Notes under the pieces: generated by a model
Database searches by the model: none
What the model was told of the DNA's origin: nothing
The model's input: only the letters and a program-made list of their open reading frames with translations
In this document: positions 51,060-58,858 of the stretch, one piece after another
Position numbering within the stretch: position 1 is the stretch's first letter
How the letters are laid out: each line of letters opens with the position of its first letter
Assembly (NCBI GenBank): GCA_963840975.1
Contig: CAWJBC010000017.1
Span: 62,001 to 126,000, forward strand
Length of the DNA: 64,000 bases
Source of the DNA: JAADJA01 sp963840975
GTDB lineage: Bacteria > Bacteroidota > Bacteroidia > Bacteroidales > JAADJA01
Reading direction: 5' to 3'
Program-made: the position numbers and the translations under genes

Positions 51060-51830
51060 CTATCTGTTATCCTGATCTTCCGTTTCAGGGATTTCAAGCC
51101 TAAAACCCGAACCATGAACATTGGTAATTGTGATGGATGGATCGCCTTTCAAATGTTTCCTCAGTTTTGCGATAAAAACATCCATGCTACGCCCGAAGAA
51201 ATAATCATCGCCTCCCCAAACTGTCTTTAAGGCGGTTTCGCGTGGCAGCAACTTATTTTTATAAACGCATAGCAACTTCAGTAAGGCGCCTTCCTTGCGG
51301 GTAAGCGAATGCTCAGATTTATTCGATTTCAACACCAGATTGCCAAAATCGAAAGTGTATTTCCCCAGGCCAAATACTTTTTGAACAGTTTCAGTTCCTC
51401 CGTTTTGAGAAACAGCACATCGCTTCAAAATCGCTTTTATCCTTAAACTGAGTTCCTCTGTGCTGAAGGGCTTGGTGATATAATCATCACAACCCGATAA
51501 GAATCCCTTAATCCGGTCTTCCTTGAGGGTTTTTGCAGTTAAAAAGATAATCGGCGTTAAGTCGTCAACCTTCCTGATATCTTCTGCCACGGAAAACCCA
51601 TCCTTCTTTGGCATCATCACGTCCAATATTACAAGGTTGAATTTTCCCCTGTTAAATTCGGTTAGTCCTGCTTCTCCGTCTTTACACAAAGTAGTGTCAT
51701 AATCCATCATCTCAAGGTATTCCTTAATCACAAAGCTCAGGTTAGGATCATCCTCCACCAGCAAAATACGTCGCCTGGGATCTTTCCTGATCTTAATTTT
51801 CGCACCATTATGTTCGGTAATGTTTTCCAT
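51060..51830 (-). CDS. OmpR-family response regulator
   Basis: A 256-residue regulator with a receiver domain (ILLVEDDPNLSFVIKEYLEM, phospho-Asp in LVILDVMMPKKDG, switch region IIFLTAKTLKEDRIKGFLSG, KPFSTEELSLRIKAIL). The winged-helix DNA-binding domain (FGLGKYTFDFGNLVLKSNKS, LTRKEGALLKLLCVYKNKLL, RSMDVFIAKLRKHLKGDPSI, ITNVHGSGFRLEI) belongs to the OmpR/PhoB class. It is encoded 18 bases after its kinase on the same strand. The signal is sensed by the kinase; the nearest divergent gene is a small secreted Cys/Lys-rich protein, a plausible target. Confidence 0.93.
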   Translation of the reverse strand: MENITEHNGAKIKIRKDPRRRILLVEDDPNLSFVIKEYLEMMDYDTTLCKDGEAGLTEFNRGKFNLVILDVMMPKKDGFSVAEDIRKVDDLTPIIFLTAKTLKEDRIKGFLSGCDDYITKPFSTEELSLRIKAILKRCAVSQNGGTETVQKVFGLGKYTFDFGNLVLKSNKSEHSLTRKEGALLKLLCVYKNKLLPRETALKTVWGGDDYFFGRSMDVFIAKLRKHLKGDPSITITNVHGSGFRLEIPETEDQDNR

Positions 51831-51848
51831 AATATTTATCTTTTTACA

Positions 51849-53126
51849 TCAATTTGTTATCGTTGGAAAGCTCAAAATAAAATTGCTCCCTTTATTGAGT
51901 TCACTTTTTAAGTCAATTTTCCCTCCCATTTTTTCGGTCAGGGTTTTCACATAAAATAAGCCGATCCCAAAGCCTTTCACATCATGAATGTCCCCTCTCT
52001 GCAACCGGTGAAATTTTTTGAATACAGCATCCTGGTTGTCTTTACTTATTCCGACTCCCCTATCTTCCACTGAAATTTGTATTTTGCCATTTTGATTCAA
52101 GGTGGTCAGTGTAATGTGAGGACTTTCAGTAGAATATTTGGAGGCGTTATCCAATAAATTATTCATGATGTTCAACAATTGTTCTCTATCGGCATAAATT
52201 GAAGGCTGATGGGCTTTCAATCTTGTAAGTATATCTCCATTTCGCTGTGTAACCTGCAATTGATAGTTCCCAACACTTTCGCGGATGATCTCGTGCAGAT
52301 CAACCTCTTTCAGCTTGAGCTCATAATCATCTTTACTGATTACCGCGATCTGAAGTACCCGCTCCACCATATTTTTAAGCCTTAAATTTTCGTCATAAAT
52401 AATACGGGCATATTTGCTTACCTTTTCCGGGGAATGGATCACTTGCTCCTTACTAAGAATTTCGGAAGTAACCGAAATGGTACTAATAGGTGTTTTAAAT
52501 TCATGTGTCAGATTATTAACAAAATCGGTTTTCATGTCTGTGAGTTTCTTCTGTTTGATGATGAAATAAATGGTAAAGAAGAAACTGAATACCAGCACCA
52601 TTAAAAACAAACCCGACATTACTGGTAAAATAATCATCTGGTTCAAAATAACCGAACCCTTATCGGGGAAAAATGCAGAGAGTACATAATTATCAGACTG
52701 GCAAAGGCTTGTAAGTGAAACATGAAGCGGTGAATTGATCAATTGCTGAAGTTTGCCCTCCCCATTTCCCATAATAAACAGATTATCGGTTTCCCTGTAA
52801 ACAGCATAAAAATAGGTACTGTTGATGTGCAATGAAGCAATTTCATTTCTAAGAAGGGAGTCCAGAACATGAGGATGTATTACAGAAAGAAGGTCAACAT
52901 GGTTCCAATAAAATATGCTGTCCATGCCGGATGTTTCAACCGAATATCTTTTATCAAAAGTCATCATCTGATTCACAACGCTCTTCATTGCTACCGTGAT
53001 GTTATTATTAAACTGGTCTTCCTTCAGCATCCCGGCATCCCTTACCCACAATAATTGGGTTACCAGGGCGGCAATAAGCGAAATGCTTGTTAACACTATG
53101 ATTATTGATAATACCTTCCGGTTCAT
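51849..53126 (-). CDS. Membrane sensor histidine kinase
   Basis: A 425-residue kinase. An N-terminal membrane segment (about residues 6-27), a periplasmic sensor of about 140 residues with no recognised fold (IRKDEDQFNNNITVAMKSVV-like helices and SLLRNEIASLHINSTYFYAV), a second membrane segment (about 172-196) and then the catalytic core. The core has the H-box NLTHEFKTPISTISVTSEIL, N-box QLLNIMNNLLDNASKYSTES, G1 VEDRGVGISKDNQDAVFKKF and G2 GFGIGLFYVKTLTEKMGGKI. It partners the OmpR-type regulator encoded 18 bases downstream. The sensor does not look like a PAS or Cache domain. Confidence 0.9.
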   Translation of the reverse strand: MNRKVLSIIIVLTSISLIAALVTQLLWVRDAGMLKEDQFNNNITVAMKSVVNQMMTFDKRYSVETSGMDSIFYWNHVDLLSVIHPHVLDSLLRNEIASLHINSTYFYAVYRETDNLFIMGNGEGKLQQLINSPLHVSLTSLCQSDNYVLSAFFPDKGSVILNQMIILPVMSGLFLMVLVFSFFFTIYFIIKQKKLTDMKTDFVNNLTHEFKTPISTISVTSEILSKEQVIHSPEKVSKYARIIYDENLRLKNMVERVLQIAVISKDDYELKLKEVDLHEIIRESVGNYQLQVTQRNGDILTRLKAHQPSIYADREQLLNIMNNLLDNASKYSTESPHITLTTLNQNGKIQISVEDRGVGISKDNQDAVFKKFHRLQRGDIHDVKGFGIGLFYVKTLTEKMGGKIDLKSELNKGSNFILSFPTITN

Positions 53127-53225
53127 AAATCAAAATTAGCTTTAAATACCAGGTGTAAAAAAAATTTTAACAAATAATTAACAGTATTTAACAACTCATT
53201 AACAACATAACAAATAAACTTTTTA

Positions 53226-53233
53226 TATGTTTG
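53226..53233 (+). promoter_or_regulatory. -7 promoter box for the small secreted Cys/Lys-rich protein
   Basis: TATGTTTG followed by CATCG fits TAnnTTTG and lies 51 bases before ATG 53284, in the divergent gap with the kinase gene. Confidence 0.45.
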
Positions 53234-53283
53234 CATCGTTAAATAAATAAAATTTAGTGAAACACTTAAAAACAACATTGAAT

Positions 53284-53577
53284 ATGAAAAAATCTCTTTT
53301 TGCATTATCAATTATGACCATTATGATGGTCGGTATTATGGCTATTAACACAGTTGTTGCCAATACGGTAAGTTCATCTGTTTATGATGATCCACCAAAA
53401 AAAGAAGTAAAAGCTAAAAAATCATGCTGTTCTTCTGCTGAAATGAAAAGCTGCAAGACTCCTTGCACTGACAAGACAGGAGCAAAGGCAGATGATAAGA
53501 AGAAAGAAACTAGTACATCTACCTCAGTAAGCACTGAAACTAAAGAAACTAAAACGACTGATCCTGACAAAAAGTAA
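53284..53577 (+). CDS. Small secreted Cys- and Lys-rich protein
   Basis: About 97 residues. It has a signal peptide (MKKSLFALSIMTIMMVGIMA then INTVVANTV) and a mature part rich in Lys, Thr, Ser and Asp, with a Cys cluster CCSSAEMKSCKTPCTDKTGA. The four Cys at two short spacings could bind a metal or form disulfides. The C-terminus is a low-complexity Thr/Lys stretch ending in TTDPDKK. No family is recognised. It is divergent from a two-component system, so regulation by that system is plausible but not shown. The ATG at 53284 is preferred over an upstream GTG. A strong terminator follows. Confidence 0.6.
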   Translation: MKKSLFALSIMTIMMVGIMAINTVVANTVSSSVYDDPPKKEVKAKKSCCSSAEMKSCKTPCTDKTGAKADDKKKETSTSTSVSTETKETKTTDPDKK

Positions 53578-53599
53578 ATTGATAACCTCTTGTTTTTGG

Positions 53600-53628
53600 T
53601 CCCGGTTTTGATTTTTTCAGAACCGGGA
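53600..53628 (+). terminator. Terminator after the small secreted protein gene
   Basis: TCCCGGTT and AACCGGGA form a perfect 8-bp stem followed by TTTTTATTTT, 22 bases after the stop codon. Confidence 0.85.
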
Positions 53629-53671
53629 TTTTTATTTTAAAAACTTTGGATTGATTTTGAATCCATTCATC

Positions 53672-53679
53672 TAATTTTG
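53672..53679 (+). promoter_or_regulatory. -7 promoter box for osmC
   Basis: TAATTTTG followed by CAC, 50 bases upstream of the ATG at 53730, matches TAnnTTTG, with a TTTG at 53645-53648 at about the right -33 distance (23 bases). Confidence 0.5.
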
Positions 53680-53729
53680 CACTTTCGATACCACAATATT
53701 TATTTACAATTCTTCAAAGTTCAAATAAA

Positions 53730-54137
53730 ATGGAAGAAACCGTACGAACAGTTTACTTAGGCGAATTAAGAACCGAAGCAACACATGTCAGGTCCGGGAA
53801 AACGATAATTACCGATGCACCACCTGATAATAAAGGTAAAGGAGAGGCTTTCTCTCCTACTGATTTACTGGCTACCTCCCTGGGAAGTTGTATGATCACC
53901 ATTATGGGTATTGCCGCTCGAGAACATGATTTTAACATTGATGGGACAACAGCAAAAATCTGGAAGATCATGGAATCAAATCCACGCCGTGTTGGTGAAG
54001 TTAAAATTGAACTGACATTTCCAAAAAACAATTTTTCCGAAAAAGAAAAAAAGATCATTGAACGGTCAGCTTTCACATGCCCTGTTTACCTCAGCCTCCA
54101 CCCCAATTTAAAAAAGACCATAAACTTTGTTTATTAA
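53730..54137 (+). CDS. OsmC-family protein
   Basis: A 135-residue OsmC-type protein. The two redox Cys are present in TSLGSCMITIMG and SAFTCPVYLS, the pair that reduces organic hydroperoxides in OsmC/Ohr enzymes. The N-terminal strands (VRTVYLGELRTEATHVRSGK) and the helix SPTDLLATSLGS are typical. It is a cytoplasmic antioxidant, reduced in vivo by lipoylated proteins or thiols. The thioesterase gene follows after 3 bases, so the two are one transcript. Confidence 0.88.
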   Translation: MEETVRTVYLGELRTEATHVRSGKTIITDAPPDNKGKGEAFSPTDLLATSLGSCMITIMGIAAREHDFNIDGTTAKIWKIMESNPRRVGEVKIELTFPKNNFSEKEKKIIERSAFTCPVYLSLHPNLKKTINFVY

Positions 54138-54140
54138 CTG

Positions 54141-54524
54141 ATGAAATTAAATATTGAGCAGGGGAAAAGGTATTCAAAGGAGATAATTACATCCGAAGTA
54201 CATTCTGCAAAGGCATTTGGATCAGGAATGGTAGATGTTTTCGCCACACCGGCCATGATCGCACTCATGGAAAGTACAGCCCTCGAAAGCATTCATTCAT
54301 TACTTCCTGATGGATTCACAAGCGTCGGAACAGAAATAAACGTGAAACACTTGAAAGGCACTCCAATCGGCATGAAGGTAACCGGTGAATCATTTATCAG
54401 GGAGGTGAGGTATCCTAAAATCATATTTGAGGTTCATGCCTGGGATGAAAAGGGATTGATAGGCATCGGTACCCACACCCGAGTGATTGTGGATGAAAAA
54501 CCTTTCATGGAAAAGCTGAAATAG
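54141..54524 (+). CDS. FlK-type thioesterase
   Basis: A 127-residue single hotdog domain. The N-terminal strand (SKEIITSEVHSAKAFGSGMV) is followed by the helix VFATPAMIALMESTALESIH and the strand TSVGTEINVKHLKGTPIGMK, with HAWDEKGLIGIGTHTRVIVD ending the sheet. This order, with the Thr and His of the active site, is that of the fluoroacetyl-CoA thioesterase (FlK) family, most of whose members hydrolyse ordinary short acyl-CoAs. The substrate is not known. It is tightly linked to the OsmC gene. Confidence 0.8.
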   Translation: MKLNIEQGKRYSKEIITSEVHSAKAFGSGMVDVFATPAMIALMESTALESIHSLLPDGFTSVGTEINVKHLKGTPIGMKVTGESFIREVRYPKIIFEVHAWDEKGLIGIGTHTRVIVDEKPFMEKLK

Positions 54525-54569
54525 GATTTTCTGCAAAGCATTAAGAAACAGAAAAAACCCTCTGAAAGT

Positions 54570-55022
54570 TTATTCTTTTTGCTTTGTATCTATTAAAATA
54601 GTCACCGGACCGTCGTTGATAAGGCTTATCTTCATCATGGCACCAAATTCACCGCTCTTTGCCGGAAGGCCTAAATCCAACTCCATCTGCCTGATAAACT
54701 GCTGGTAAAGCGGAACAGCAATTTCAGGTCGGGCGGCTTTGATATAGGAAGGCCGGTTGCCTTTTTTGGTGCTTGCATAGAGGGTGAACTGGCTGATGAT
54801 CAGGATTTCACCTCCGGATTCCATAACTGACAAATTCATCACTCCATTCTCATCATCAAATATTCTGAGTCGGGAGATTTTGCCACTCAGCCAGTCAACA
54901 TCTTCTGTGGTATCGGCCTCCTCAATTCCCAGTAGTACCAACAGTCCTTTACCAATGCTACTTTTCAACTCTCCGCTAATTTCGACTGAAGCCATATCAA
55001 CTCTCTGGATAACTGTTCTCAT
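54570..55022 (-). CDS. dtd: D-aminoacyl-tRNA deacylase
   Basis: A 150-residue enzyme that removes D-amino acids (and glycine mischarged on tRNA-Ala) from tRNAs. It starts MRTVIQRVDMASVEISGELK, contains LLVLLGIEEADTTEDVDWLS and the motif SQFTLYASTKKGNRPSYIKA, and ends with the second signature NDGPVTILIDTKQ, which has the conserved Gly-Pro pair that presents the substrate. Length is standard. The ATG at 55022 was chosen over a TTG at 55064, because the -7 box at 55035-55042 lies between the two. It faces the OsmC-thioesterase pair convergently. Confidence 0.93.
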   Translation of the reverse strand: MRTVIQRVDMASVEISGELKSSIGKGLLVLLGIEEADTTEDVDWLSGKISRLRIFDDENGVMNLSVMESGGEILIISQFTLYASTKKGNRPSYIKAARPEIAVPLYQQFIRQMELDLGLPAKSGEFGAMMKISLINDGPVTILIDTKQKE

Positions 55023-55034
55023 TTGATTTTTTAA

Positions 55035-55042
55035 CAAAGATA
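55035..55042 (-). promoter_or_regulatory. -7 promoter box for dtd
   Basis: TATCTTTG on the minus strand, 12 bases before the dtd ATG. It lies inside the U-tract side of the terminator for the upstream protease, so the two elements are fused. Confidence 0.45.
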
Positions 55043-55046
55043 AAAA

Positions 55047-55076
55047 AAAGCCTCCGGAACCCAATCCGAAAGCTTT
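55047..55076 (-). terminator. Terminator of the S8 protease with dockerin-like module
   Basis: On the minus strand AAAGCTTTCGG pairs with CCGGAGGCTTT through 11 positions (with G-U pairs) around an 8-base loop, followed by TTTTT. It is 22 bases after the stop at 55099. Confidence 0.75.
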
Positions 55077-55098
55077 ATGTGTATATTATTTCCAAACA

Positions 55099-58000
55099 TT
55101 AGTCTGGAACCTGACTGCCAGATCCTAAATTCGGCGCCCAAATATCATCCTTATCCTTATTATTCACCTCAGAATCGAAGTTATAATCCGTTCCCAGGTA
55201 ACCTCTAGTTCCTGTAGTTACCTCCCACGTTGGAGATTCGTCACTTAGGTCAATAGTACCGTTTTTGTTTCCATCACCACCAAACATGCCCCAAACGCCA
55301 GGTCCTATTTGCTTATGTGCATTGATTCCGCCATTTGCCTGCCCTGATCCTGTTGAAAAGTTATAGGTATATACACCAAGGGTTTTTGCTAAACCAGTTG
55401 CTGACATAACATTGATGTGATTACGATGATGAACTACAGCATAAAGATTACCGAATATAGGCGTTTCAAATCTTAGAATTGATGAACCATCCAGTCCAAC
55501 TACCTTACCCGTGTTTAGCAGAAAAGCAGCTTGCCGCCCAATTACCGTTTCACTTGTAGCTTGTTCAGCATTAGAGGCATCTCTCAATTCGACAAGTACC
55601 CAATCAATAACATTTGCATTTGGATTGACAACAACACTTTCAGTTCCATTATAATTCCAGGGTGCGACATTATAGGGTTGAGCCAATGGAAGAATACTAT
55701 TTAAATTAGGCATCATGGAAGAACCATTGTATGGACCTTCGAGCATTACACTCAAATCAAGCTGTGCTATTTCGTAATAGCTGAAATCATCAAAATAATA
55801 CAAAGGCGTACCATTTACATTCCAGGCATACATATTCAATCCGCCTAATTGGTTAAGTGTACCATCACCCAGCGCTCCCAGGCTCCATTGCCACTGTTTG
55901 AGCAAGTTTCCATTCAGGAAAATTTGAGCAAGGTTGTTATCCAGATCAATAATGTTTTTCACAAAAAACCATGTATTATAACCATAGGTAAATGTAAAGG
56001 AATTGGCTCCACCAGCATTTCCATAACCTGCTCCGCCGGTATTGAAGAAGATTTCTGCGCCCCATTGACTGCTTGCTCCGTTAAAAAGGTGCAGCAGGTT
56101 GTAATAACCATAATAACCTGAGGGAACATACATGTAAAAGCTAACGATGTACTTTCCGGAAGTTTTATTTCCAAGCGGTAATACAAGATCATTCACTCCA
56201 TCTATTTTCACTGATTTCGTTCCCCCGTGTGCAGGCGAGCTAACAATTACCGGATCTTCTGTCCCTCCAGGCAAATTAGACCAGGTGGTCCAATATGGAG
56301 AGTTTTGAGCTAAATAATTACCAGGAACAAAGGTTTCAAAACCGTCAACATAAGGGGGTATGGTATGGATTACATTTATATATCCGGTCTTTATTTCCGA
56401 ATCCGAGCCATACGCATTTGTTGCCAACAATGTTACTGAATAAAATCCTGTTGCATTAAACTGAACCTGCGGATTTTGGGAGTTGGCGCTGGTGCCTCCG
56501 ACAAATGTAATGGTTGCAGGATCAAAAGACCAGTTCCAGGATGTTGGGGCATTGGTAGAAGCATCTGAGAATGTCACGGCTTGCCCTACACCTGGAGTAA
56601 TAATATTTGCTGCAAAATTAGCGACCGGAGGAGCAAGTAAGCCGGTTTTCCCTGTTACAATCAATGTAAAATTCTGGCTGCCTCCGGATATACTGCCTTT
56701 GTGTGTCACGGTAATTGTGTAATTACCCGATGCGCCACTGACAATAACTTTTTCAAAAGGATCAACAACATTGTCACCTGTTCCATTGGTGGTTATAGAT
56801 GTCAATCTGTAAGGGTAATAAGTGCTGCCGCTTTTGGTTACCCTTATATCCAAATCGTTGACAAGAACAGGTGTAATATCGTTGGCTGTTCCGGTATTAG
56901 CCGTTCCTGCGGGATCTGTCCACGATATTGAGGCTATGAGGTTGCTAACACCGTCGGATTGAACGTTCACCGAATAGCTGTTTCCCTGGCTAAGACTAAG
57001 TTCGCTGATAGCGGATTCGGCACCATTGTTTGAAATGGCATTAGCGGCTGCTTTGGCATTTATCAATCCCCAACCATAAACGACGTCAGGTCCTGCAGGT
57101 CCTGCATCGTCTGCCGTATGAAGCGCTAATCCCTTTAAACTTGCCGCTCTCATAAAACTTCCGTACAAATTGTTGTAATGCTGCTGGAGTAAAAGAAGTG
57201 TGCCTGTTACACCGGGCGAAGCCATTGACGTTCCGGAAATTGTGCCATAAGCATTATCACTACTTTCATAACTTGAATATAAGCTGGTACCATTTCCGGT
57301 AATATCAGGCTTAATGCGATAATCATCCGTTGGACCCTGGCTGCTACCCGAACTGATAACAACTGAAATTAGATTGCCATTTGCATCAATATTTGCATCA
57401 TTTCCATTGGCAACTACGATATTGTTTTTTGAGGTTTTAAAACCTGATAACTTATCGTAACTTGAGTTTCCATCCAAAGGATCACCATTTGAGGTATTAT
57501 CATTGCCGTCATTTCCTGCAGAACAAACCATTAAATAATAAGGAGCGCCATTCATTACAACATCCCACTCCCTAGACCTGTAATTATAAGCTCCAAAATA
57601 CCAATCAGGTATGCTGGTGGCGCCCCATCCATAAGAATGATTGGACAATAACATGCCATTAGCGGCGGCTGTTGTAGCTTCGGATACATCATTGTTCCAT
57701 TCGTAACCTATTGCATAAGCCTGTGGCGCCATTCCTTTTGCATTTGTTGAATAACCCGAAGCCATGATAGTACCTGTAACATGTGCAGAATGGTAATGCA
57801 GGGTTGTCGTACCATCACCAATTGAAAAGCGGTTACTTCCTCCAATACCATCATACTCCTGATGAGTGCTTCGAGCTAAACCACCATCCCAAACGTGAGC
57901 TGTCATATTTTGTCCTTCTACGTTCAAGCCCAATATTCCTCCATTATGCAGTGTGTTTGCCCGTGTTGATTTGGCAGCATCTATATTATTCGTCACATAA

Positions 58001-58263
58001 TAAAGAGGATTTCCTTCTTCAGAAATTCCCATTAATTCATAAAGTACTCCATTTTCATCCTTTCGCACAAACCAACCGTTTTGTTTTGCTAATGCTATGG
58101 CATTTTGTTTTTCAACTTCAGCCCTGGTTTTATATATTTGGGCTAACTCTTCTAATTTTTCGATTTCGTAATCCACTGTAATCTTTTTTATTTCTTCAAA
58201 AGTTTGAGAAAAAGCAAATAAGGGCAATAAAGTGATTAGCAGGACTTGTGTAAATTGTTTCAT
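55099..58263 (-). CDS. Subtilisin-like (S8) protease with PKD domain and dockerin-like C-terminal module
   Basis: A 1054-residue secreted protease. Parts in order: a signal peptide (MKQFTQVLLITLLPLFAFSQ); a propeptide-like helix (residues 21-110); the S8 domain with Asp in AHVWDGGLARS, His in HYHSAHVTGT, the oxyanion Asn in CSAGNDGND and Ser in GTSMASPGVTG; a PKD domain (PPVANFAANIITPGVGQAVT); and a lectin-like sandwich (KTSGKYIVSFYMYVPSGYYG). The last 220 residues (from LSVMLEGPYNGSSM, about residue 832) end in two calcium-loop motifs, DGNKNGTIDLSD and DYNFDSEVNNKDKDD, then NLGSGSQVPD. This end replaces the usual T9SS type A domain and is shared with the partial gene at 62916. How it is exported is not clear. 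Confidence 0.82.
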   Translation of the reverse strand: MKQFTQVLLITLLPLFAFSQTFEEIKKITVDYEIEKLEELAQIYKTRAEVEKQNAIALAKQNGWFVRKDENGVLYELMGISEEGNPLYYVTNNIDAAKSTRANTLHNGGILGLNVEGQNMTAHVWDGGLARSTHQEYDGIGGSNRFSIGDGTTTLHYHSAHVTGTIMASGYSTNAKGMAPQAYAIGYEWNNDVSEATTAAANGMLLSNHSYGWGATSIPDWYFGAYNYRSREWDVVMNGAPYYLMVCSAGNDGNDNTSNGDPLDGNSSYDKLSGFKTSKNNIVVANGNDANIDANGNLISVVISSGSSQGPTDDYRIKPDITGNGTSLYSSYESSDNAYGTISGTSMASPGVTGTLLLLQQHYNNLYGSFMRAASLKGLALHTADDAGPAGPDVVYGWGLINAKAAANAISNNGAESAISELSLSQGNSYSVNVQSDGVSNLIASISWTDPAGTANTGTANDITPVLVNDLDIRVTKSGSTYYPYRLTSITTNGTGDNVVDPFEKVIVSGASGNYTITVTHKGSISGGSQNFTLIVTGKTGLLAPPVANFAANIITPGVGQAVTFSDASTNAPTSWNWSFDPATITFVGGTSANSQNPQVQFNATGFYSVTLLATNAYGSDSEIKTGYINVIHTIPPYVDGFETFVPGNYLAQNSPYWTTWSNLPGGTEDPVIVSSPAHGGTKSVKIDGVNDLVLPLGNKTSGKYIVSFYMYVPSGYYGYYNLLHLFNGASSQWGAEIFFNTGGAGYGNAGGANSFTFTYGYNTWFFVKNIIDLDNNLAQIFLNGNLLKQWQWSLGALGDGTLNQLGGLNMYAWNVNGTPLYYFDDFSYYEIAQLDLSVMLEGPYNGSSMMPNLNSILPLAQPYNVAPWNYNGTESVVVNPNANVIDWVLVELRDASNAEQATSETVIGRQAAFLLNTGKVVGLDGSSILRFETPIFGNLYAVVHHRNHINVMSATGLAKTLGVYTYNFSTGSGQANGGINAHKQIGPGVWGMFGGDGNKNGTIDLSDESPTWEVTTGTRGYLGTDYNFDSEVNNKDKDDIWAPNLGSGSQVPD

Positions 58264-58574
58264 ATTAATAATTTAGGTTAAAAACCAAACGACTCCGAAT
58301 TAAATTCAAATTTGATAGAATCCCCTTTTCAGATAAACGAAAATTTGTCATTCCTATCTAAATTATCCACTGTGTTAAAAAAAAGAGCAATAAGGCAAAT
58401 ATAAACAAAAATGTGAATCGGCAAGAGTGATGTTATAAGCCTAAACCCGCAACCATCAATTAACCAAACCTTTATGCAGCTTTTTTTTTGGCTATATTTC
58501 TATAAGAAATCTATAATTTCAAAAAGCTGCAGTATTACCAAAAGCGCTAGTTTATTGCACAAATCGAGTAGAAA
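58264..58574. other. Gene-free gap with inverted repeat
   Basis: TGCAGCTTTTT (58475-58485) and AAAAAGCTGCA (58521-58531) are a perfect 11-bp inverted repeat, with a nested ATTTCT/AGAAAT hairpin in the loop. It lies just downstream of the decayed module at 58575 on the minus strand and may be its old terminator. The rest of the gap is AT-rich, apart from a possible -7 box (TATATTTG) at 58396-58403 for the protease below. Confidence 0.5.
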
Positions 58575-58811
58575 TTAATTCAGAACCTGGCCACTATTAC
58601 TTTGGTTTGGCGCTGATATATCAACCTTGTCTTTATTGTCGTATTAGGTATTGAAGTTGTAAAAGCCATTCATTACTGTCTAACTCTCCCAAAAGGGATC
58701 TTTATCATGGCGGTTAACTACAGCTCTGCTGTCATCATTTTCTCTACATATTCTCCTTTCTAAGTGAGCAATTTAGTTGTGAGCATTGATATTTCCATAA
58801 ACCAGGGCAGA
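58575..58811 (-). pseudogene. Decayed copy of the dockerin-like C-terminal module
   Basis: On the minus strand recognisable pieces run from NINAHNQIAHLE through HDKDPFWES, NGFYNFNT and DNKDKVDISAPN to SGQVLN and a stop at 58575. These align with the ends of the S8 protease (INAHKQIG, WEV, GYLGTDYNFD, NNKDKDDIWAPN, SGSQVPD) and of the partial gene at 62916. Stops and frameshifts break the reading frame and both calcium loops have lost acidic residues. It is the 3' tail of a third gene with this module. Confidence 0.75.
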
Positions 58812-58858
58812 AGAGTCATAATATTATTATTCTTAAAAAGAAATTCTGCAAAGTTTAA

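Noticed and set aside
57783..58181. Plus-strand frame of 132 codons inside the S8 protease
   Set aside because: It is antisense to the propeptide and protease region and has a random-like composition.
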